A stretch of DNA of 64,000 bases. Origin: Salinimonas profundi. GTDB taxonomy: Bacteria > Pseudomonadota > Gammaproteobacteria > Enterobacterales > Alteromonadaceae. Each line of letters starts with the position of its first letter. Position 1 is the first letter of the stretch. A program made the position numbers and the translations under genes. The stretch spans positions 1-64,000 of the forward strand of contig NZ_JABBXD010000003.1 of assembly GCF_014750655.1 (NCBI RefSeq). Reading direction: 5' to 3'. Shown in pieces: positions 9,001 through 18,313 of this stretch. The notes under the pieces are model-generated. The model saw nothing but the letters and a program-made list of their open reading frames with translations. It made no database searches and was not told the DNA's origin.

Positions 9001-10701
9001 ATGTTCGCTGTAGATTTTGAAATTCTCATTGCCGCTTTACTTCTGTTCGCCGGCATTCTCTCAAGCAAACTTTCTCCGCGTCTGGGCCTGCCTATGCTGG
9101 TTATCTTCCTGCTGGTTGGCATGCTGGCTGGTGAGGCAGGCATTGGGGGTATTCAGTTTGATGATGCGCAAACCGCGCACGCACTGGGCACATTAGCCCT
9201 CGCAGTAATCTTGTTTGACGGCGGACTACAGACATCGTTATCCGCCATTAAACTGGCCTGGAAGCCGGCTTCTTTGTTATCGACCGTCGGTGTCGCTGTT
9301 ACAGCCGGGATCACCGGGATAGCTGCCTCCTACATTTTGGGTATACCACCACTGGTCGGTTTACTGCTTGGTGCCATTGTCGGTTCTACTGATGCGGCTG
9401 CTGTATTTTCTATCTTACGCAGCGCGGGCATTCATATTAAGCCCCGCTTAAAATCGACGCTCGAAATAGAAAGCGCCTCAAACGATCCAATGGCCATCTT
9501 TCTGGTCGTTGGCTTATTACAATTAATTACCAATCAGATGAAGCTTGGCGCCGACCTGGCGCTACTTTTTGCCAAACAAATGGGTATCGGCGCTGTTACC
9601 GGCCTTTTCATTGGTTGGGTGGCGATTAAAATGATCAACCGCATTCAGCTGATTGCTGCCGGACTTTACCCTGTTCTGGTCGCAGTATGCGGAGCGCTTG
9701 CATTCGGTATCTCAGCGTCACTGGGCGGCAGTGGTTTCCTTTCTACCTTTATCGCCGGAGTCATCATAGGCAACAGCCGCTTTGTGTTTCAGCAAGCCAC
9801 TTTTCTGTTTATGGACGGGTTAGCATGGCTCAGTCAGATAGCTATGTTCGTTATGCTTGGACTCTTGGTTAATCCACCATTACTGCTCGAGGTCTGGGCA
9901 GAAGGGCTGGTCATAGCCATCATTCTGGTCTTCGTGGCCCGTCCACTGGCGGTTGCGCCTTTACTGGCACTGACCGGTTTTAACCGGCGGGAAATCTCAC
10001 TGGTTTCCTGGGTCGGTCTGCGTGGATCGGTGCCCATCATACTGGCCATTTTTCCGCTGTTATTTGGAATTGAAGAAGCGGGCCTGGTGTTCAATGTGGT
10101 TTTTTTCGTAGTCCTGTTATCCGCAACGGTGCAAGGCTCAACCCTGCCATGGGCGGCAAAAAAACTAAAACTTACGCAGGCACCACCAGCCAGTCCGGTT
10201 AAAAAGTTAGAGGTGCCGTCATTGGGTGGCGTCAATGCTGATATCGTGGAAATCGTACTTAGCGAGCGCTCCCGCGTTTGCGACTTTACCCTTGCGGCTT
10301 TGCCGCTTCCCATAGGCGTGAATATCGCAATGATAGTACGAAATAGTGAAGTTTTACCGCCTGAGAAAAATACAGTAATGCAGGCAGGAGATCATCTTTT
10401 TATCACTTTGGAGCCACAGTTGCGGAGTTATCTTGATGCGCTTTTTGCGGCTAAAGATGAGATGGTAAAAGATCGAATACAGGGTTCTGCGTGCTTTAAA
10501 GGTGAGACCTCGCTGAGCGCTCTGGCGCGATTTTTTGATGCCCCTTTTTCAACAGATAAAGCTGAAACCGCCGCCGATTACCTGACGCGTAAACTAAAAG
10601 TGATAGCATCCGGCGCGCTCGTCGAACAGGCCGGCACGTCATTGTCCGTTAGCGCTCATGAGGGCAGTACAGTAACCGTTGTACGGTATGCCCCCGATTG
10701 A
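9001..10701 (+). CDS. nhaP2: NhaP2/CvrA-type K+/H+ antiporter
   Basis: The protein has 566 residues from the ATG at 9001. The open frame extends upstream to 8842, but that part has no family character and crosses the preceding terminator, so I place the start at MFAVDFEILIAALLLF. About twelve membrane spans form a CPA1 exchanger core, with LALAVILFDGGLQT, AIVGSTDAAAVF and ESASNDPMAIF, the last containing the Asn-Asp pair expected for ion exchange. A cytoplasmic TrkA-C-like regulatory domain (about 400-480) follows. Relatives exchange K+ or Na+ for protons in pH and volume control. The symbol reflects strong family resemblance. Confidence 0.88.
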   Translation: MFAVDFEILIAALLLFAGILSSKLSPRLGLPMLVIFLLVGMLAGEAGIGGIQFDDAQTAHALGTLALAVILFDGGLQTSLSAIKLAWKPASLLSTVGVAVTAGITGIAASYILGIPPLVGLLLGAIVGSTDAAAVFSILRSAGIHIKPRLKSTLEIESASNDPMAIFLVVGLLQLITNQMKLGADLALLFAKQMGIGAVTGLFIGWVAIKMINRIQLIAAGLYPVLVAVCGALAFGISASLGGSGFLSTFIAGVIIGNSRFVFQQATFLFMDGLAWLSQIAMFVMLGLLVNPPLLLEVWAEGLVIAIILVFVARPLAVAPLLALTGFNRREISLVSWVGLRGSVPIILAIFPLLFGIEEAGLVFNVVFFVVLLSATVQGSTLPWAAKKLKLTQAPPASPVKKLEVPSLGGVNADIVEIVLSERSRVCDFTLAALPLPIGVNIAMIVRNSEVLPPEKNTVMQAGDHLFITLEPQLRSYLDALFAAKDEMVKDRIQGSACFKGETSLSALARFFDAPFSTDKAETAADYLTRKLKVIASGALVEQAGTSLSVSAHEGSTVTVVRYAPD

Positions 10702-10712
10702 GAAAGTAACGC

Positions 10713-11462
10713 CTATCTATTTTTTAAAACGAGTTTGCCAAATACTGATGCATCAATATAGCCCCGGTTTTTATCACCATTAACCGGCTCGATGTCATGT
10801 GAACCGATGAAGTGTTCACGTTCCTCGCTACCATCGTTGTCACAATAAGCCAGCATAAAGCCAATGACTTTTTCTGCATCAAGGCTTACTGGTTCACCTG
10901 GTGAGGCCGTATTAAACGTGTCGGGATACAGACGAACAGCGACTTCCCACGTTATTTTGTAGGGTGCCTCCGTTTGACGCGTCCAGCGACTGTTAATATG
11001 TTCATTGAGCAGAATCACGCCATTGTCGTTGTTTTCATTACCGAAATCAGCCACATTGCCATCCAGTGCGATATGGTAAGCAAAGGCGTTGAAGCTGTGC
11101 AGGTGGTTACCGCCCGATGCATCCTCATCGATAAAGATTTCCAGACAGTCATCATCCCAATAAGCGACTTTTGGATCCGGATGCGAGTCGATTAGAACAT
11201 CGTCTGTTATTTCAGCAAGCAGATAAAGAAAGTCCTCATCCCACAATAATTTATACCGTCCTGAGAAATCCTTTTCAGTCGGTTTTTCACCCAAAATATG
11301 CTTATCAAGGGCATACCACTGAGCAGAGTTCCATTCAGACTCATCTGCCTTGCCATCAATGGTAAGCGGCGATGTCGCCCGAAAAACCGGTTGCGGCGCA
11401 GTATCAGCATTTACTGTTTGCGCAACCAAAGACAGAAAAATAAGTGAAATCAGACGTTTCAT
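10713..11462 (-). CDS. Exported CBM9-like (DOMON-type) domain protein
   Basis: I choose the ATG at 11462 because it begins a clean signal peptide (MKRLISLIFLSLVAQTVNA); an in-frame ATG eight codons upstream spoils it. The mature part (about 230 residues) has the family 9 carbohydrate-binding layout: LTIDGKADESEWNSAQW, then FLYLLAEITDDVL, then YWDDDCLEIFIDEDASGG and ITWEVAVRLYP. Such domains bind sugars or haem-like ligands in the periplasm or outside the cell. No enzyme domain is fused. It converges on the antiporter gene with an 11-base gap. Confidence 0.75.
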   Translation of the reverse strand: MKRLISLIFLSLVAQTVNADTAPQPVFRATSPLTIDGKADESEWNSAQWYALDKHILGEKPTEKDFSGRYKLLWDEDFLYLLAEITDDVLIDSHPDPKVAYWDDDCLEIFIDEDASGGNHLHSFNAFAYHIALDGNVADFGNENNDNGVILLNEHINSRWTRQTEAPYKITWEVAVRLYPDTFNTASPGEPVSLDAEKVIGFMLAYCDNDGSEEREHFIGSHDIEPVNGDKNRGYIDASVFGKLVLKNR

Positions 11463-11739
11463 AGCTGCTCCTTCGAGGCAGTTCATCAGGCAAATTTTTC
11501 ACCTGGTGTTGTCATTAAGTGTCAGTATTTTACACAGTCTTGGCATCTAAGTGATCAGACGATCCCATGAAAAATAATATTTATCATAAAAATCATAAGG
11601 ATAACCATCTAAAATCACGCGTCAATATTTTGGCACTTTCAATGCATTAGGGATTAGGCGGGTAAGAATGATGTTCCGCATACGCCGAGATTGTTCAGAC
11701 TTAAACAGGCCGCGCTGTTCATTCAGCCAGATAATGCTA

Positions 11740-12303
11740 ATGACGTTAAATCAACTACCAACTTATGCCACATCCCTGATTCAGGCGCAGCGCGACACCT
11801 ATTTCTCGACGAATAGCATTCCCCGGCCCCAACGATGTGATACATCTACAGCGTTTGGTAGTGATGCTGAGAGCCAGAGAGAGCACAGTCATCAAAATGC
11901 CCGCGCTTATCATGATGCATTGCTGAGCTCTCGTCGTCGACGCAAATATGATTCGCCACAGGTTCTTCATACGTCTGAAGCTTGCACCATTCCCCAAAAG
12001 CAATATAGACAGGCAGCCACAGAAGCAAAACGTTCACCCGCTAAAGGCTTGTATGCCGGAGCGTCAACCGGTCATCAGGTTCACGGCGTTATTGACCAGC
12101 TTCGCCAGAAAGCATTACTGCTGCAGTTACTTATTATGAATAACCCTGATGGATTTGTGAGTGCAACATCCCGCGTCCTTTTTGAACGTCTGACATATGT
12201 TCAAAAGGTGCTTCAAAATGAAGTCGAACATGAAGCTGAGCGCTTACGCCATTTTCAGCCCGAAACGGAAAGGTGCGGTAACCTCATTGATGAGATTAGC
12301 TAA
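11740..12303 (+). CDS. Protein of unknown function
   Basis: The open frame runs from 11668, but the ATG at 11740 (MTLNQLPTYATSLIQ) looks the more natural start, giving 187 residues. The middle is polar and rich in Arg, Ser, Gln and His (about 25-110). The C-terminal third is strongly helical, with VIDQLRQKALLLQLLIMN and VLQNEVEHEAERLRHF. I recognise no family and see no signal peptide or membrane span. Its 3' end overlaps the convergent hybrid regulator gene by eight bases. Confidence 0.5.
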   Translation: MTLNQLPTYATSLIQAQRDTYFSTNSIPRPQRCDTSTAFGSDAESQREHSHQNARAYHDALLSSRRRRKYDSPQVLHTSEACTIPQKQYRQAATEAKRSPAKGLYAGASTGHQVHGVIDQLRQKALLLQLLIMNNPDGFVSATSRVLFERLTYVQKVLQNEVEHEAERLRHFQPETERCGNLIDEIS

Positions 12304-15300
12304 GGGCTGAGCTTGCTGCTCTTTCCTGATATTGGCTAGGTGTCTCATTGCACTGAATCTTAAAGCTTCGGCTAAAGTAAGAAAGGGTGCTAAAACCGAC
12401 CTCGTAAGCAACGTGCGTTACCTGCATTCCCTCATCGAGTAGCTTTTTAGCTCTGTATATCCGATACAGTTTCAGAATCTCACTAAAATTCATTGCAAAT
12501 AAGGCCTGTAGCTTTCGCGATAACTGTCGCTCACTCACAGCCATCAAATTTGCGGCTTCAGTTTTACCGAAAGCTTCGTCATGAAAGTGTCTGGATAATA
12601 CATGCATGAACCCGGTATAAAATGCCTGCTCTTTAGCATTCGCAAATTCCGGCACTTCAAAAGGCGAAGGCTCGGTAGTTCCGATTACCTCTTTTTTACT
12701 GCGCGACAGTAGTGATAGCAATTGATAGGCGGTATAGCGTAGCGTCGCGGCCTCTACCGGTTTCTCCAGCATACTATCTATATTCAGTGCTACGCACTGC
12801 TCCATCACCTCACTATCCTGTACATCGTTGATGAGAATAAAAGGAATATCTTTTAGCGTCGTCTCTTGGTTCATCGCCTGACGTAAGGCAAAACCATCGC
12901 ATTGGGACATGTAGCGATCACTGATCACCAAATCCGGCACAATCACCCGCATCGTTTTTAACGCCTGATTTCCATCTGCCGCTTCTATGCAATTATATAA
13001 TTCGCGCAATGTATCTTTGAGGTACTGCCTCATGTCCGGATTATCCTCAACAATCAGTACAATGGGGCGTTCGTCATCGATGCGGGGGATCCTCGGGACA
13101 ATATTTACCACCATGGGTGGTGTTTCAGGCATATCTTCAGATAAATTTATGAGGGGAAGATAAACCGACAGGCAATTGCCTCGGCCCGGTTTGCTATCCA
13201 CGCCTATCCACCCTGAATTAGCCAAACTGGCTTCTTTCACAATAGCCAGGCCCGGTAACCACCGGTTGTCAGTCTCTGCGTCACTTTGGGCAAAACGTTC
13301 AAAGATATCAGCCGCGTCAGACTCACTTAACGCCTCGCCCGAATCTTTAACGTGAATAATAAGCTGCAATGCTTCACATCGTGTTTCAATAGAAACTTCT
13401 CCACCATGCGGGCTTGCCGCGACGGCGTTTCTGACAAGGTTATAAACTATTTTTTCCAGTGACCCGGGGATCAACGAAATAAACCCGGTGGCACGCAAAC
13501 GTGTGTTCATTTTCACATCTTTGCGTTGAAACTCAGATTCAAGATTGGCCAAAAGTGCGGGAAGGTGCTCTTTAATTGAATAAGACTGCCTAGGCAATGA
13601 GCTGGCTGACTCCAATCGCTCAATCTCCGCGATTTGATTAATCAGCAAATGAAGGCGCCTTGCGTTGCGGGCAATAACGCTGATTCGGCGAGGATTGTCG
13701 GCATCGTCAGGATTATCCTGTACAAGTTGTAAGGGACCGAGTATCAGCGTTAGCGGGGTCTGAATTTCTTTAGCAACATTAAGCAGAGCACGGTGCTTTC
13801 TTTTTAAAATAGTGCGAATGTAGCTTTGGTTTTGCTCGAGTGCCTGCTTTTGCTCATTTACTTTGCCAGCAAGAGCTTCTTTGTAGGCTGCCACCCGGGC
13901 TCTTATGGTCACTATTGCATAAACAATTATCAGCAGACTCAGCAGCGAGTAAACGGCATATGCGTAAGGCGTGAGCCACCAAGGCGGCGCGACAATGATG
14001 GTTATTGAGCGTTCAACTGTTTCTTTTTCACTAGCTTCAGGCTCGCCGCGAATTTGCAATATATATGAGCCTGGCTGGATATTTTCTAGAAATATCCCTT
14101 TCTGCTGATTTACCAGGCTCCAGCTTTCGTTTAATCCTTTAACCCGGTAGCTAATTATCTTTTCTTCATAGTCTAAATAATCAGTTATTGCTAACTTCAG
14201 TGCTAAGTTATTATATTCGGCATCTAAGACAATTAAGTCTTTCTCTGGCTTATTTAGGTTGAGGTCAGCGAGATGTTCACGTCGGCTGAGCTTTTCATTG
14301 CTATACGAGACTGCTTCATAAACATGAATAGAGCTTTCTCTCTCGAGATAGTTGTTGATATTTAACTTCAGTGACGCGTGATTAATTACGTAGGCAAAGC
14401 GGTCGCCTTGAACAACTGACAATGATTTTGAAGAGCGGATAGCATCATACTCAAAGTCACTATCAGTGATTCCGAAACTCCTGTCCAGTGCGATGTTTTG
14501 ATTACTGTCCGTGTTGACATAATACAAACCTGTATTCGTTGCGACCAGAATTTCATTATCCGAAATGCTCCCTATTCCTCTGATGACCTTTCCATCAAGA
14601 ACACGTCGCACGTTTTCCCCATGTTCTTCCGGGTGCAGAACAGCGCCTTCACCCGTTGAGCATGCCCAAAGCTTTTCATCGTTTTGGATATGTAAGCAGT
14701 CCGTTCCCCACCCAAGTTTTTCGAAAACTTTTTTTATCCGAATATCATCATTATTAGCTGATAGTTGAAAGCCACCTTCGCCAACCACCCCTGCATAAAT
14801 TGCTCCATCAGGATTATGATGTGAAAGCAGACCTACGGCATTAGACAAAGGAACGGGAATAAGTTTACTTTCAACCAGTCTATATAAATTTACCCCACGC
14901 TTGGAGTTTATCGTTAGAAAACTTCCTGCAGAACTAATTGCCGTATCTACAATTGTTCCTGAAATACTGTTCGCTTCCAAAATATTCCCTTTAGAAGAAA
15001 AGCTTTCCAGGTCTTTTTCTATCCTAAAGGTTTCGCCTTTCTTATTTACAATAGTGACACTTTCACCCTGTATAGATAAAAACCAACTTTCTGCATTTGT
15101 TGGTAGAGAAATTCGAGAGGACTCGCCGCTTGATTCGCTATATCGGCTAAGATGACCTGGCGTTATATACCAGAATGCCGATTTACTATTGAAAATCAGA
15201 TCACTTATAGAAGATGTTTCTATAACCCCCATATGATTCAGCACCTGCAGCTTTTCCGTGCTTTTTGGCACGACAAAAAGCCCTCGCTGGGTGTCTGCAC

Positions 15301-16264
15301 CGTAAAAGTTGCCGTATTTATCAAAATCGAAGCGCCAAACAATGTTAATTACAGATTTATGCAATGATGGATAGAGGTTCAGAGGTGTTTCAAGCGTATA
15401 TTCTTGCTCATCAACAATGTATATTTTTTCAGCTGAGGCCCAGAGCTTTCCGTCAGGTGAACGCTTAATTTCAAAAAAGGGTTCTTTTTTAATGAAACGT
15501 GATGACGCCGGCCTTTCAACTATATGAACAACTTCGTTGTTAGATAAATTAATACGATGAAGTCCTATATCTGAACCAATATAGAGGCTATCTTTCTCAA
15601 CGAGCAAAGCTGTGACTGTGGTTGCCTCTGGAAGAAACTCCTCAATTGAATAAGAGGTGATCCCATTATCTGTATTGTTAAAAGCAAAGACGCCGTTGCG
15701 CTCTTCAATCCACCAGAGTGAAGCGTCCGGAATAACATCGAATGAGATGATATTCCGGTTGGTACCTTTCAGCACATTTGAAAGAGTCATCGTTTGCTTA
15801 CTAAGAGTGAGATTAAAAACAGCAATATCAACGCCGCTGTTAACGTAGAGTTCATCCTGTGCGACTTTTAGCCTCCAGGCATTCTCGTGCACGCCCTCAT
15901 CTATGTAACTAATTTTTTTGGGTTCTGAATTGCCAGGTATGAGCGTGTAAACTCCATCACCGTATGCCACGAAAATCAGTCTACCGTCGGCTAATTCTTT
16001 AACATCTGTTATGTAATTACTCTGAAGCAGACCTGCACTGCTCGTTTTTGAAATTTGAATTACCTTCTGGCCCATCAAACCAAAAAGACCATTTTCGGTT
16101 CCCAGCCAGACACCTGAAACTGAGACATGAACAGAAAGTATCAGGCCGGTTTTATTACCGGCGAAAGACTTTGAGATATCTAAGGGAGAAAGCTCTGAAG
16201 CTGATGTTTTCAGACAGAGCAAAAGCCCTATAAAAATCGGGACAAACGAAGATAAATAGCGCAT
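12296..16264 (-). CDS. Hybrid two-component regulator (propeller, kinase-like, receiver, AraC HTH) with degenerate kinase
   Basis: This 1322-residue protein has, in order: a signal peptide, a periplasmic two-component-regulator propeller (about 25-680), a Y_Y_Y domain (about 680-755), one membrane span (about 760-786), a HisKA/HATPase module (about 820-1050), a receiver (about 1065-1185) and an AraC-type helix-turn-helix (about 1225-1315). The normal SHE.RTPLTL kinase box reads AKEIQTPLTL, so the phosphoacceptor His is Lys832. The N box is kept (NLVRNAV), but the G2 glycine motif is weak (WLPGLAIV). The receiver keeps Asp1116 (VISDRYMS), though its switch Thr is Asn (ILIND). The family usually senses extracellular glycans and activates nearby genes. 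Here it diverges from a double-glycine peptide gene, its probable target. Confidence 0.88.
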   Translation of the reverse strand: MRYLSSFVPIFIGLLLCLKTSASELSPLDISKSFAGNKTGLILSVHVSVSGVWLGTENGLFGLMGQKVIQISKTSSAGLLQSNYITDVKELADGRLIFVAYGDGVYTLIPGNSEPKKISYIDEGVHENAWRLKVAQDELYVNSGVDIAVFNLTLSKQTMTLSNVLKGTNRNIISFDVIPDASLWWIEERNGVFAFNNTDNGITSYSIEEFLPEATTVTALLVEKDSLYIGSDIGLHRINLSNNEVVHIVERPASSRFIKKEPFFEIKRSPDGKLWASAEKIYIVDEQEYTLETPLNLYPSLHKSVINIVWRFDFDKYGNFYGADTQRGLFVVPKSTEKLQVLNHMGVIETSSISDLIFNSKSAFWYITPGHLSRYSESSGESSRISLPTNAESWFLSIQGESVTIVNKKGETFRIEKDLESFSSKGNILEANSISGTIVDTAISSAGSFLTINSKRGVNLYRLVESKLIPVPLSNAVGLLSHHNPDGAIYAGVVGEGGFQLSANNDDIRIKKVFEKLGWGTDCLHIQNDEKLWACSTGEGAVLHPEEHGENVRRVLDGKVIRGIGSISDNEILVATNTGLYYVNTDSNQNIALDRSFGITDSDFEYDAIRSSKSLSVVQGDRFAYVINHASLKLNINNYLERESSIHVYEAVSYSNEKLSRREHLADLNLNKPEKDLIVLDAEYNNLALKLAITDYLDYEEKIISYRVKGLNESWSLVNQQKGIFLENIQPGSYILQIRGEPEASEKETVERSITIIVAPPWWLTPYAYAVYSLLSLLIIVYAIVTIRARVAAYKEALAGKVNEQKQALEQNQSYIRTILKRKHRALLNVAKEIQTPLTLILGPLQLVQDNPDDADNPRRISVIARNARRLHLLINQIAEIERLESASSLPRQSYSIKEHLPALLANLESEFQRKDVKMNTRLRATGFISLIPGSLEKIVYNLVRNAVAASPHGGEVSIETRCEALQLIIHVKDSGEALSESDAADIFERFAQSDAETDNRWLPGLAIVKEASLANSGWIGVDSKPGRGNCLSVYLPLINLSEDMPETPPMVVNIVPRIPRIDDERPIVLIVEDNPDMRQYLKDTLRELYNCIEAADGNQALKTMRVIVPDLVISDRYMSQCDGFALRQAMNQETTLKDIPFILINDVQDSEVMEQCVALNIDSMLEKPVEAATLRYTAYQLLSLLSRSKKEVIGTTEPSPFEVPEFANAKEQAFYTGFMHVLSRHFHDEAFGKTEAANLMAVSERQLSRKLQALFAMNFSEILKLYRIYRAKKLLDEGMQVTHVAYEVGFSTLSYFSRSFKIQCNETPSQYQERAASSALS

Positions 16265-16377
16265 TGATTACGTCCATGTCCTTAAAGTGCAAGCGAAGAT
16301 TTCAAATTCTTCTACACTACTCCAGCTTCCAATCCGGAGGTTATTACAGATAATTAGGTTAAATATAGGGAATAAAG
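16265..16377. promoter_or_regulatory. Divergent promoter region between hybrid regulator and double-glycine peptide
   Basis: These 113 bases lie between two divergent starts. A ribosome-binding candidate (AGGG at 16367-16370) precedes the peptide ATG by seven bases. AT-rich tracts around 16350-16366 may hold the -10 of the peptide gene, but no strong -35/-10 pair is evident, which fits a promoter needing an AraC-type activator. Confidence 0.45.
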
Positions 16378-16545
16378 ATGAATAAGGACATTAGTCAAAA
16401 GTTGAAAGCTTTAACTGATAAAGAGCTAAAAGTAGTGAGTGGTGGCAAGCCATTCGATACGCTTTACAGTGTGACTCATTTCACTGGGGGATCTGTAATC
16501 CCCAGAATTCCACCAATAGGCAATCCCAAAGGACCTTCAAACTAA
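16378..16545 (+). CDS. Double-glycine leader peptide (bacteriocin or pheromone-like precursor)
   Basis: This 55-codon gene begins MNKDISQKLKALTDKEL. Its leader ends LTDKELKVVSGG (residues 12-23), the classic double-glycine cleavage signal (Leu and Glu spaced before Val-Ser-Gly-Gly) recognised by C39-peptidase ABC transporters. The predicted core of 32 residues starts KPFDTLYS, contains no cysteine, one His, and a Pro/Gly-rich tail (IPRIPPIGNPKGPSN). AGGG lies at good distance from the ATG. The leader type is known from class II bacteriocins, microcins and quorum peptides; the actual activity is unknown. No C39 transporter, immunity or modification gene adjoins it. It diverges from the hybrid regulator and overlaps the convergent HAD gene by nine bases. 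Confidence 0.78.
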   Translation: MNKDISQKLKALTDKELKVVSGGKPFDTLYSVTHFTGGSVIPRIPPIGNPKGPSN

Positions 16546-17043
16546 CAAAAACTGCATCCCGGCGCGCTCTGCCGCGATGCGGTCATAATCAAAGTCTCCC
16601 ACATATAAGCAGCGGCTGGGATGTAGCCCCCAGTTTGCTGCAATTTTGAGTAACGCGGTGGGATCAGGTTTGGCCGGTGCATCTTCACGGGTAATCACTG
16701 TTGTTATGGGTATCTGGTTGGTCTCAATCTTTATTGCTGTTGCACTTCGGCTGTTGCGGGTAACAATCGCCATGGGTACACCCTGCGCCTGAGAGTCTTC
16801 CACCAATGCCTTACCTTTCGTCAGCCAACGTGCGCCATGGGCATCGGCTAGTTCCTGTTCCACAATAAACGCCGCAGCGGCTTCCTTTTGCGTATCATCC
16901 TGAATATCTTCTACAAATGTCAGAATATCCACCTCTTTCGGACACCCAAGTTTCTCTCTGATGTTATGAAAATTCAGATCCGACTCAACCAGCGTACCGT
17001 CCAAATCAAAAATAACACCGTCAATATCAGAAAAATCGATCAT
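16537..17043 (-). CDS. HAD-superfamily hydrolase (phosphatase-like)
   Basis: This 168-residue protein contains all HAD motifs: VIFDLDGTLVES at residues 10-21 (nucleophile Asp and acid/base Asp), TRNSRSA for the motif II Thr, the Lys of APAKPDP, and GDFDYDRIAAERAG for the last acidic pair. The cap is small. These enzymes dephosphorylate small phosphometabolites; the substrate cannot be told. It starts 13 bases after umuC and could be co-transcribed with umuDC under LexA. Its last codons overlap the convergent peptide gene. Confidence 0.85.
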   Translation of the reverse strand: MIDFSDIDGVIFDLDGTLVESDLNFHNIREKLGCPKEVDILTFVEDIQDDTQKEAAAAFIVEQELADAHGARWLTKGKALVEDSQAQGVPMAIVTRNSRSATAIKIETNQIPITTVITREDAPAKPDPTALLKIAANWGLHPSRCLYVGDFDYDRIAAERAGMQFLLV

Positions 17044-17056
17044 TAACCTTACCTGC

Positions 17057-18313
17057 TCAACACGTAATTTTAGGGATGTCCTGCCAGTTTGTCGTAAACT
17101 GAGGCGACAGGAAGTTGCGCTTCATGGACCACTGCACGTTTACACCTTTTGCTGCTATGCCTAATGTATTCTTACCATATCTTTGATTGATCAGGTCCAT
17201 GCACTGCATTAATTCTGGTTTAGATTTGGACTCATCAAAAAGGTCAGGTTGGGTTTGTCTGGCCGGGCAAAGTGCGAGCGCACCAACGCCGCTTTTGTGA
17301 AATTTCACCCCTGGCTTGTAAATCTCCGTCGCGGCTTTGGACACCACTCTAACCAGGCTGCTTACATCGTTTACCGGAAATGCGAATGTATGTTGAACGG
17401 ACCGGTGATAATGCCCGCTGCTGGCAAATGGATTGGCATGCGCAAATACCGTAAGTACCTGAATTGCACTTTGTTGTCGCCTCACTTTTTCAGCAACACG
17501 CTCTGCGTGCCAGGCGAGCGACTGTCGCAAAGACGTGAAGTCCGTAACCGGTGAGCCAAATGCGCGGGTAGAAAACGTCTGCTTTTTCTCTGTTGGCAGC
17601 GTTTCCCAGTCAAAACAAAATGTGCCGTTAAGCTCACGTACAGTACGTTCAATCTCCACAGAAAACTGCTTGCGCATAGCTTTGGGGCACGCGTCTGCCA
17701 GCGCCAATGCAGAGTCGACATTCATAGCCGTTAGTCGTGACGCAATACGTTTACCCACTCCCCAAATATCACCGACCTGCATTTGCGCTAATAAACGTCG
17801 CCGGATCTCATCACTAATCAGTACGGCCGTTCCTTTCTTAACCTTGCGCTTTTTCGCCACAAAACTCGCCACCTTTGCCAGAGTCGGCGTAAGGCTGATA
17901 CCCACACTCACTGGCAATCGGAGTTCGCGGGCTACGGTTTCTCTGATCATCAACGCATAATCGGCCCAGCCCTCTTTGGGTACCCATTGTCCGAAATCCA
18001 AAAAGCATTCATCAATACTGTATACATGCTGGCGAGGCGCAAATCGTCCGAGCACCTCCATCATTTTGTTCGAAAGGTCGTCGTACAGCTCGTAGTTCGA
18101 TGAGCGAATTACCGCACCCTGGTCGCGCAACATATCCTGCACTTTGTAATACGGCCCGAACTTCTTAACACCCAGCAGCTTCGCCTGATCGCATAACGCA
18201 CAGATACATCCATCATTATTGGTCAGCACAACCACTGGTCGCTGGCGAATAGAGGGGTCGAAAATCTTTTCTGCGGACGCGTAAAAGCTATTTACATCAA
18301 CTAGCGCAAACAT
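17057..18313 (-). CDS. umuC: UmuC, catalytic subunit of DNA polymerase V
   Basis: This 418-residue Y-family polymerase starts MFALVDVNSFYASAEKIFDP, with the first catalytic Asp in LVDVNSFYAS and the acidic pair in YSIDECFLD. A helix-hairpin-helix segment (QMQVGDIWGVGKRIASRL) and a little-finger domain follow. With cleaved UmuD it forms Pol V, which replicates past lesions at the cost of mutations. It overlaps the umuD stop by 13 bases and lies under the LexA site at 18743-18762. Confidence 0.95.
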   Translation of the reverse strand: MFALVDVNSFYASAEKIFDPSIRQRPVVVLTNNDGCICALCDQAKLLGVKKFGPYYKVQDMLRDQGAVIRSSNYELYDDLSNKMMEVLGRFAPRQHVYSIDECFLDFGQWVPKEGWADYALMIRETVARELRLPVSVGISLTPTLAKVASFVAKKRKVKKGTAVLISDEIRRRLLAQMQVGDIWGVGKRIASRLTAMNVDSALALADACPKAMRKQFSVEIERTVRELNGTFCFDWETLPTEKKQTFSTRAFGSPVTDFTSLRQSLAWHAERVAEKVRRQQSAIQVLTVFAHANPFASSGHYHRSVQHTFAFPVNDVSSLVRVVSKAATEIYKPGVKFHKSGVGALALCPARQTQPDLFDESKSKPELMQCMDLINQRYGKNTLGIAAKGVNVQWSMKRNFLSPQFTTNWQDIPKITC

